Below the pieces are notes generated by a model that saw only the letters and a program-made list of their open reading frames with translations, did no database searches and was not told the DNA's origin. DNA of 64,000 nucleotides from Chryseobacterium sp. MEBOG06 (GTDB lineage: Bacteria; Bacteroidota; Bacteroidia; Flavobacteriales; Weeksellaceae): NCBI RefSeq assembly GCF_021869765.1, contig NZ_CP084580.1, positions 2,232,001 to 2,296,000 on the forward strand. Direction: 5' to 3'. Both the position numbers and the translations under genes were made by a program. Within the stretch, counting starts at the first letter, position 1. Each line of letters opens with the position of its first letter. Below, piece after piece: positions 29,589 through 38,100 of the stretch.

Positions 29589-29654
29589 TTAGAAGTTAGG
29601 CTTAGTTACCAAACTAAAACTAACTTCTAATTTCTGGATTCTAACTTCTAATTT
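29589..29654. repeat. Three-copy CTAACTTCTAA repeat between pump and channel genes
   Basis: TTAGAAGTTAG at 29589-29599 is the exact reverse complement of CTAACTTCTAA at 29620-29630, and a second direct copy stands at 29641-29651. The two direct copies share 14 bases (to ATTT). The first pair can form an 11 bp hairpin in the mRNA between the pump and channel genes. No T-run follows. Confidence 0.75.
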
Positions 29655-29660
29655 TAAATA

Positions 29661-31076
29661 ATGAAGAGTTTATTAAACATCATAAAAGGAATCACTTTTT
29701 CAGTTTTCATACTCGGAGCTATCTCGTCCTGTATGGCGAGAAAAGAATATGAAAGACCGAAAGACGTTGTGGACGAAAAGCTTTTCCGCACAGATATGCT
29801 TCCTTCTGACAGTACCAATATGGCTGATATCTCATGGAAAGAGATTTTTACCGATCCAATACTGCAGGGACATATTTCTAAAGCTTTAGACAACAACTTA
29901 GATATCAGAATTGCTCTGCAAAGTATCGGTTCCGCAGAAGCTTATCTTAAGCAAAGTAAAGCAGCCTATCAGCCTACACTTTCTATAGGACCTAATTATA
30001 CATTCCAGACTCAGTCTATTAACACCCAGTTTGGGCAGATTATCGGATCGAGACGTTATGTGAACCAGTACGACATTACGGCGAGTATTGGATGGGAAGC
30101 AGATATCTGGGGTAAACTGAAAGCACAGGAAAAAGCACAGCTAGCCACTTATTTAGGGACAGTTGCAGCACACAAAGCAGTAAAAAGCAGCCTTGTTTCT
30201 TCTATTGCTTCGGCTTATTATCAGCTGTTGACATTTGACTCACAGAAGAAGATTATTTCAGAAACCATTGCCGTACGCGAGAAGAATCTGGAAACTACCA
30301 AAGCTTTAAAAATTTCAGGTACCGTTACAGAAGTAGCAGTACAGCAGAGTGCAGCACTTGTTTTCAATGCAAAATCTCTGCTGATTGACATTGATACCCA
30401 GATTCAATTGCTTGAAAATACAATGAGTCTTTTGATGGGGGAGCCGTCTCATGCTATTGAAAGATCTACATTAGAAAGTCAAAAACTTCCAATTGATTTG
30501 AAACTTGGTTACCCTGCGCAGTTATTAGCTAACCGTCCGGATGTAATGAGAGCAGAATATAATCTGATGAATACTTTTGAATTAACGAATGCTGCCAAGG
30601 CCCAGTTTTATCCGACCCTGAAACTTACTGGAAGTGGAGGATTACAGTCTGTAGATATTGATCACCTTTTCAGTGTGAATTCATTATTTGCCAATGTAGT
30701 GGCCGGATTAGCACAGCCTATTTTAAACAAAAGACAGATTAAGACGAACTATGATGTAAGTCTTGCTAATCAGGAAACAGCTTATTTAAACTTTAGAAAA
30801 ACCGTTCTTACTGCTGGAAAAGAAGTTTCTGATGCCATCAGAGTATTCTCGGTACAGGATTCTTTTATTGAATTAAAAGAAAATGAACTGGATGCCTATA
30901 AAAAATCCGTTGACTATTCTCAGGAATTGGTAAACTATGGAATGGCAAACTATCTTGAAGTATTAAATGCAAGTGTTAACTCATTGAATGCAGAACTTAA
31001 TATCTCCAATGCCCGATACAGCAAAATGAAAGCTGCTGTAGAGCTTTATCAGGCTTTAGGCGGTGGCTGGAAGTAA
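29661..31076 (+). CDS. Outer-membrane efflux channel lipoprotein, TolC/OprM family
   Basis: This 471-residue protein forms the outer-membrane duct of the tripartite pump. The N-terminal lipoprotein signal ends in ISSC (Cys23). Two related halves of the OEP domain follow, with DISWKEIFTDPILQGHISKAL near 55 and SIGWEADIWGKLKAQEKAQLATY near 145, the latter quoted as GWEADIWGKLKAQEKAQ. LLANRPDVMRAEYNLM near 290 is the conserved second-half block. It ends with LEVLNASVNSLNAELN and GGGW. The gene is 90 bp from the pump gene, with a hairpin-forming repeat between them, and is closed by a terminator. Confidence 0.94.
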   Translation: MKSLLNIIKGITFSVFILGAISSCMARKEYERPKDVVDEKLFRTDMLPSDSTNMADISWKEIFTDPILQGHISKALDNNLDIRIALQSIGSAEAYLKQSKAAYQPTLSIGPNYTFQTQSINTQFGQIIGSRRYVNQYDITASIGWEADIWGKLKAQEKAQLATYLGTVAAHKAVKSSLVSSIASAYYQLLTFDSQKKIISETIAVREKNLETTKALKISGTVTEVAVQQSAALVFNAKSLLIDIDTQIQLLENTMSLLMGEPSHAIERSTLESQKLPIDLKLGYPAQLLANRPDVMRAEYNLMNTFELTNAAKAQFYPTLKLTGSGGLQSVDIDHLFSVNSLFANVVAGLAQPILNKRQIKTNYDVSLANQETAYLNFRKTVLTAGKEVSDAIRVFSVQDSFIELKENELDAYKKSVDYSQELVNYGMANYLEVLNASVNSLNAELNISNARYSKMKAAVELYQALGGGWK

Positions 31077-31097
31077 AAGTAATCTTATAAAATCATA

Positions 31098-31132
31098 TAA
31101 ACGTATGTCAGGAATGGCATACGTTTTTTTAT
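31098..31132 (+). terminator. Rho-independent terminator ending the efflux operon
   Basis: AAACGTATG and CATACGTTT form a 9 bp stem with a 10-base loop and a T-run. Confidence 0.85.
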
Positions 31133-31280
31133 TTCTGAATTGTAAGATTGTTAAAATATTGATGAAAATTATAATAGGTAGACCTTTTTATTGATTCTCA
31201 TATTTATGGTAACTATTTTTTGTTAAATTATAATATGAAGATTTGTCTCTATATTTAACTCATAACTAAAACTAAATACC

Positions 31281-31435
31281 ATGAAAAATTCAAAGAAGAT
31301 TTCCAGAGAGAAATTAAAAGTGTGCAGGGAGGTGTGAAAACTTGTCCTCCGGGAATGCATTCCTATCATTATCCAGGTAGTCCGGTTCCTCAGTTTTATT
31401 GAGATACTAATACGCTTGAATGTCCGGATTTATAA
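31281..31435 (+). pseudogene. Broken double-glycine leader (bacteriocin-like) peptide gene
   Basis: From the ATG at 31281 the frame reads MKNSKKISREKLKVCREV and stops. Adding one A to the AAAA run near 31319 restores KISREKLKSVQGG, the double-glycine leader of bacteriocin-like peptides that are common in Chryseobacterium. A core then follows, reading VKTCPPGMHSYHYPGSP and later LECPDL, with one internal TGA at about 31401. So there are two lesions: a one-base deletion and a stop codon. The restored product would be about 51 residues. A terminator follows directly. The gene is probably dead, unless the frameshift is a sequencing error and the core really ends at PQFY. Confidence 0.68.
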
Positions 31436-31440
31436 TAATA

Positions 31441-31470
31441 GGACTGTCTCAAAAGGACAGTCTTTTTTTA
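31441..31470 (+). terminator. Terminator after the peptide pseudogene
   Basis: GGACTGTC and GACAGTC form a stem around TCAAAAG, followed by seven T residues. Confidence 0.8.
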
Positions 31471-32170
31471 TGCCCTGACATACCGTTGTCACTAACGTTT
31501 TTTTAAGTCTTCAAAAAGGGGAAGTCTTCAGAGCCACTAAAAAGTTACTGCATAAAACCTCTATCGAATATACTTGATGATTTTATTGATGGAAATTTAA
31601 ATGAGGATGAAATTAATGAAGTCATAACGAGATTTGATAATATCCAAAAAGAGTATAAACACAAATAATCTCATAAAACGATCATAAAAACTACCTCCAG
31701 TTAACCACCCTGATCACTCTCCCCGTTCCGGAACCCATGGAGCTTATATATTGCTAAATAGAGAAAACAATAAAACTACACCATAAAAAACAGGGAAGCT
31801 GAAAACTGTTCAGAGATGGTGAACCGTGGATTATAGCCTAACGCCAGAAAACCAATTCAGATATTAATGTTCCTTTATTGCAGAAAGTATCTACTGTTTT
31901 TCTATTTCAATTAGTATGAGTTGTTACAGATATTTCTTCGCAAATAGGTATTTATACATAATTGTAAATTAGGTATATATACGCTATTTAATGCTTTTGT
32001 TTGTGCATATCTTTAAGGTATATAATTGTTTATGAAATTATTTTGTTTGCAACCCAATATACAGGTCTAACTTACTTGATCACAAGGAAGAAAATGTAAA
32101 CTTTTTGTTTGGGTTCTATTTGTTTTAAGTCATTCTGCATTTAAACATTTTTTAATTGCAATCAGTCAAA
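31471..32170. other. Gene-poor left edge of the toxin island
   Basis: This 700 bp stretch separates native genes from the Tc locus. It holds one short open tail on the plus strand (about 31497-31668, ending IDGNLNEDEINEVITRF and a few more residues) that has no ATG and may be a gene remnant. A minus-strand tail near 31700-31760 reading MGSGTGRVIRVVNWR is also open but unassigned. I find no copy of the tRNA-Ala 3' end here, so no att site can be proposed. Only the weak promoter at 32000-32028 is listed separately. Confidence 0.45.
32000..32028 (+). promoter_or_regulatory. Weak promoter candidate for the Tc operon
   Basis: TTTG at 32000-32003 and TATAATTG at 32021-32028, spacer 17 bp, are one mismatch from the Bacteroidetes consensus. 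The leader would be about 135 bases long. Confidence 0.35.
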
Positions 32171-35100
32171 ATGATAGCTATGGAAAAAGTATCGATCTCT
32201 GGTACTTCTCTGCCTGGTGGAGGAGGAGCAATAAAAGGAATAGGTGAAACATTTCAACCCAATTCATTTTCAGGAACCGCAGCCTATACAATCCCGGTTC
32301 CCATAACGGCTGGTCGCGGGTTAGCGCCGTCCCTTTCGTTGGCCTACAATTCCGGATCGGGTAACAGTATCTTTGGTGTAGGGTGGGATGTCGAAATCCC
32401 CGAATTTACAATTCGAACCGAAAAGGGAATCCCCAAATATGACGGAACCGATATTTTTCTCTTTTCCGGAAAAGAACTGGTACCTAGAGAAAATGCGACC
32501 CGCACTGAAACCGATCAACAAGGTGATATATGGAGTATTTGTATTTATTTTCCACGTGTGGAAGATGATTATTCCCGTATCGAATACCATAAAAACCAAA
32601 CCACCGGTGAGAGCTTCTGGCGTACATTTGCAACCAATAATACGGTATCGGAATATGGATCGGTTCCCGAGGCGCGTGTTGCCGATCCCGATGATGCGGC
32701 CCGGATCTTTAGTTGGCAAATCGTTTCGATAACCGATCCCAAAGGAAATAAAGTTCAGTTTCGATATCAACGGGAAAACGATCTGGAAACCGGAATTTTA
32801 AATCGAGGTGCCTTTACACGAAATTATATTGACCGTATTTTTTACGGCAATTATTACAATACTACCAAAGAAGAAAAATTTGCCTTCGAAGTTATTTTTG
32901 ACTATGGATCGCATGAACTGGATAATTTAACAACAGCTGCGGCCGACCCTTATGCTGAGGTACGTCCGTGGGCATGCCGACCGGATCCGTTTTCTTCGTT
33001 TAGAAGTGGCTTCGAATTGCGTACTTATCGAAGGTGCCAAAATATATTGTTGTTTCATCATTTTGAAAACGAAAACAACGGAAATCCTTTTCTGGTAAAC
33101 CGTTTGCAACTTACCTATTATGATACAACGGATTATAGTAAGGTACCGGATCAGACCGCAGTAATTTCCTGCCTGAAAAAGGTAACCATTACCGGATGCA
33201 GAATTCAAAGTGACGGCAGTTACGAATTATTAGCAAAACCTGATCTGGAGCTTACTTTTTCGGTATTTGATGTGGCACCAACTGCAACGTTTAGTACATT
33301 AACTGTTGCAGATAATGGGACTATTCCCGGAAAACTCGATACAGGCGATTTCCTTCCGGTTGATTTAAATGGCGCCGGATTACCCGGCATTTTATATACC
33401 TGCGATAGCGGATCGTTTTATTACAATCCGAAAGGAAGCGGCCATTATTCAGAACCGGAACTCGTACCGGATTTTGCTGTAGGTGATTCGGGTGTCATTA
33501 CCGATTTACAGGGTAATGGAATTAAAGACCTGATGGTAAGCAGTCCACCCGGATATTATCCCAATACAGGACAAGGATGGGAACCGTTCCAACCTTTTGA
33601 ACAATATCCAAGTGCATTGGCCGGAACGGAATCTGTGGATTTGAGTGGGAATGGTAAATCGGATTTTTTAGTGGCTTCGGACGATTATCTGACAGTTTAT
33701 CCCGGGTTGGGAAACTTTGGATATGGCGAACCGCAACAAGTACCGGCGCCGAAAGGGTTCCCGTTACAAAGTCAGAATTCCGGAAAAACATCGGTCTCTT
33801 TTGCTGATTTGTTTGGTGACGGATTACAGCATCGGGTTGCCGTGGCAAACGGAACGGTTTATTGTTGGCCTAACTTAGGATACGGCCGGTTTGGGCAACG
33901 TATCCAATTAATAAATGCACCATATTTTGAAGCCGGTTTTGATGCTTCCCGATTCTATTTTGCCGATCTGAATGGCACTGGTACTATGGATATTGTATAT
34001 GCATTAGGCAATACGGTTCAGGTATTTCTCAATAAAAGCGGAAATAGTTTTTCGGACGCAATTACTATTACTTTACCGGAATCGTTCGATCCGTTAGATA
34101 GCCTTCATTTTGCCGATATCCTGGGAACAGGAACGAGTTGCCTTATTTTTTCGAAACTAACCGATACGCCAAGGCATTATTACCTGAATTTTTCGGGAGT
34201 CGATCCGCAGGATATCGCTATGGTAACACTAAAACCCTATTTGCTTACCGAAACCAATAACAATACCGGTAGCCGAATGGCTTTGCATTATTCCAGTTCG
34301 GTACGCTTTTATCTGGAAGATGAACAAGCCGGAGAACCTTGGAAAACACGGTTGTTTTTCCCGGTTCAGGTTATCGACCGCATTACGCAGACGGATGCTG
34401 CTTCGCAATCGTGCTACGTTCAGGAGTTTGGTTATCACGACGGATATTATGATCCTGTGGAAAGAAGTTTCCGCGGATTTGGTTTTGTAGAAACATGGGA
34501 TACACAAACCTACGAAACGTTTACCGCGACCATCCAAAATCAGGAATTCCCAGTAAACGAGATCAATAAAGAATTATTTGTCCCTCCGGTATACACCAAA
34601 AAATGGTTTAACACCGGAGTGTTTGAAAGTTATGACGCATTACAGGAGCAATACCGGGCCGATTTCTTTAAGGGAGATGCTAATGCCTACGATTTTCCGG
34701 ACAATGTGTTCGCTGCCGATATTTATGCCGCCAATGGCAAAACGTTTCGGGAAGCTTTTGTAGCCTTAAACGGAAGCCGTATCCGGACGGAAGTTTACGG
34801 ATTAGATAATCAACCCGAATCGAGTGTGCCTTATGCAGTCGAACAAGCTAATTATGGCGTGGCTTTGGTTCAGCCGGCATCCGATGAAGAGCATGCTGTT
34901 TTCCGTGTCGATCCACGGGAACATATTGCTTATCATTATGAACGTAACGCAAACGATCCGCGGGTAGAACAGCAATTTACACTTGAAGTAGATCCTCAAA
35001 GTGGTACAGTAAAACGCGCCTGTGCTGTTTATCTGCCGCGCCGTACACCATCAACTAATGGTGTTTCATTATATCCGGAACAACAACAACTCTTGGCGAC

Positions 35101-38100
35101 TTTTACAACGACTGATGTGATCAATACCGACGAAAACGAAATGTATTGGATGGGAATCGTAGGCCAGGAGCAGGCGTTTCAATTGTCGGGCTTTGCTCTG
35201 GAAACGGGTAAAGAATACATAGATTTCGATTACTGTAATCACCTCATAGAAGAGGCGCTACAAAATATCATTCCTTATGGAGTATCACCCGCAGAAGCGG
35301 TTGCGGCTTTACAGTTTTCCTGGACCCGCAATTATTTCTGGAATGAAACACAAGATAATTTTTTACCATTACTCACAATCTCCTCACGGGGATTACAGGC
35401 GTATACTGCCACAGCACAGTTTACCCAAAATTATATCGATTCGGCCTATAAGGGAAAATTAACGAATGATGTTGTTACCAATGCCGGATTTGTTTTCGAT
35501 AAAGAAACGGGCTATTGGTGGAACAACGGAACAGTACAAACTTATTTTAAAGTCGATACTCCGGAGTTGTTTTTCTTGCCTAATGAAGTGATCAACCCTT
35601 TTGTTGCAGCCGATTCAGAATTGTCGGTTTGCGGGAAGATGGGCTACGATTCACCATATAATATTCAGGTGGTGGAATTAATAGAATATATTGATACTGA
35701 TACCGACATCAAAAACACACAACTACTCACACTAGATTATCATACCTGTACACCCAAACAGTTGGTGGATATTAATGGTAATGTATCGCAGGTACTTTAC
35801 GACCCGTTAGGACAAGTGCGTGTTTCGTCTCTATTCGGAATTAAAAATGGCGATTTGGAAGGCAGCATGCTCCTGTATCCGTACGGCGGTTTTCCGGCAG
35901 AATATCAGACACGAACCACAGCACCGGATGGAACACCAATCACAATACAATCGGTTTTAGACCAACAGGACTACTATATACAAGGTGCTTTGACTTACTT
36001 TTTCTACGACGAGCATAACTGGCCCGATCGTAAACAACCGTTGGCGGCTATATCTCTATCGGCAACCAATTTTATTCATAAAGGTGCAGAAAATTCAGAG
36101 TGTCGCATCCGGATTGAGTTTTCAGATGGTTTTGGCCGGATTATCGAACAAAAAGAATTAGTGGATCCGGGATTGGCTTATGTCGACAATAAACTGGTTG
36201 AGGTCGAAGAACGCTGGAATACGTCCGGCAGAACCGTATACAATAATAAAGGACTAGTAGCACAACAATACCTGCCTTTTTTTAGTGCAACATCCGATTA
36301 CGAAAATCAACAGACATTGATTAATGAAGGGAATATGCCGCCCCCTTCGGTAATGCATTATGACCCTCTCGGTCGGTTAATTCGTACCGACGACCCGAAA
36401 GGCTTTTTTTCACAAATCACTTTTACCGCCTGGGAACAAAAAACCTACGATGCAAACGATACGGTATTGGATTCGGATTACTATAAAACGTTTATGGCTA
36501 ATTATCCTGCCAATCCGAATCAGGAACAGCAGGATGAAAAAAATGCTTTAGATAAGGCGGCCAAATGTTATAATACCCCCACAACCGAGGTTTTCGACAA
36601 TACCGGAACGCAGTTTTTGCTTCAAACAAACAATCTGGGAAAAGTTACTGCGGCTACATTCGACGCTATTGTTAACGGCTCCGGCAGTACGGGTGCCGAA
36701 ATTTTACAGGCTTTGGTGACCGCCGGTTATATTACTGCCGAAGGATGGCTTACCCTGATTTTTACGCCGTATCAACCCGGATTTGAATTGCAGCTGGCTC
36801 CGAAATTCGATAGTATAAAGGAACAGATAACCCTAATCTTGTTGCAAGGCGTATTAACATCTTATTCCGAAACCGATATACAAAGCCGGGTGTTGCTGCA
36901 AATAGATCCACGTTTGTATTACACGAATGCGACTACGGGTGCCAATTATATTAATCAGCGCAACACCTATCAGATGAACGAAACAAGTGCGCTGATCACA
37001 GAAAGTGCAGATGCCGGAATGGAGTTTCATTTTAACAATATCATGGGGTTGTTATGTTGGTCGTGGACACCAAGAATGTATAACCAACGCATTACTTACG
37101 ATCGTTTACAACGTCAGAAAACGCTACGGGTTAAGCGATATGTTGATGGCGATCCGATTGTTCCGGTCGATCAATATCCTTTAGTAGAAGTGTGTACTTA
37201 TGGCGAAGAAATTCAGGATGCCGCCTCGTTAAACCTCCGCGGAAAATTGTACGAACAAAAAGATTTATCGGGAATTGTAACATTTAACAGGTATGCACTT
37301 ACCGGGCAATCGATTTCGAAAAGCCGCCAGATGACTACCGTTTACAAAGATGCCATCGATTGGAACGATCCGGCAAAGGTTCCGTTAGATCCAAACACTT
37401 TATCACTTGAACAAATCTATAATGCTGTAGGCGATTTACTAACCGAAACAACTGCCGACGGTACTGTAACACAACGCAGTTATTCAAAATCGGGCTTACT
37501 GGCAACGATCGATCTGAAATTACCGGACGGAAAATCAAAACCGGTTATCCTCCGAATTGAATATAACGCTTCAAACCAAAGAAACCGGATTGTTTTTGCC
37601 AACAATTCATCGACGGTTTGTACTTACGAAGCGACCACACAGCGATTGAGCACCCTTAAAAATACCCGATTGGTAACTTTGGGTGAAAATCCGCTGTTGC
37701 AAAACATAACCTATGTATACGATCCGGTGGGTAATATCATAAGATTACGGGATTTAAGTAGGGATACTATTTTTTATAACAATCAGAAGGTGGTGCCGCT
37801 ATCGGATTATACCTACGATATTTTATACCGCTTGTTGGCGGCAAACGGCTATCAGCATCCCGGAATATTAGCCAACACCTATCAGAATAATGTGGTGAAC
37901 AACGATTTTAAACAAAGTAAATTTTCGGTTGCACCCTCTGATTATGACAAACTGGAAAACTATAGTGAAAGCTATACCTACGATAATTCCGGAAACCTGA
38001 CTCAGTTAAAACATATTGCCAAATCGGCCTCCTGGACCCGCGATTTACCGGTTGAGGTGAATTCCAATCGTTTAACCGGTATTACGTACGATGACTCCGG

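Noticed and set aside
31497..31668. Open plus-strand tail ending near IDGNLNEDEINEV
   Set aside because: No ATG and no recognised family; kept only as a note in the intergenic entry.
31077..32170. Possible att direct repeat of the tRNA-Ala 3' end at the far side of the island
   Set aside because: I looked for the tRNA 3' sequence (as TGGAGAATACGGGATTCG) on this side and found no match, so no attachment site or integrase is claimed.
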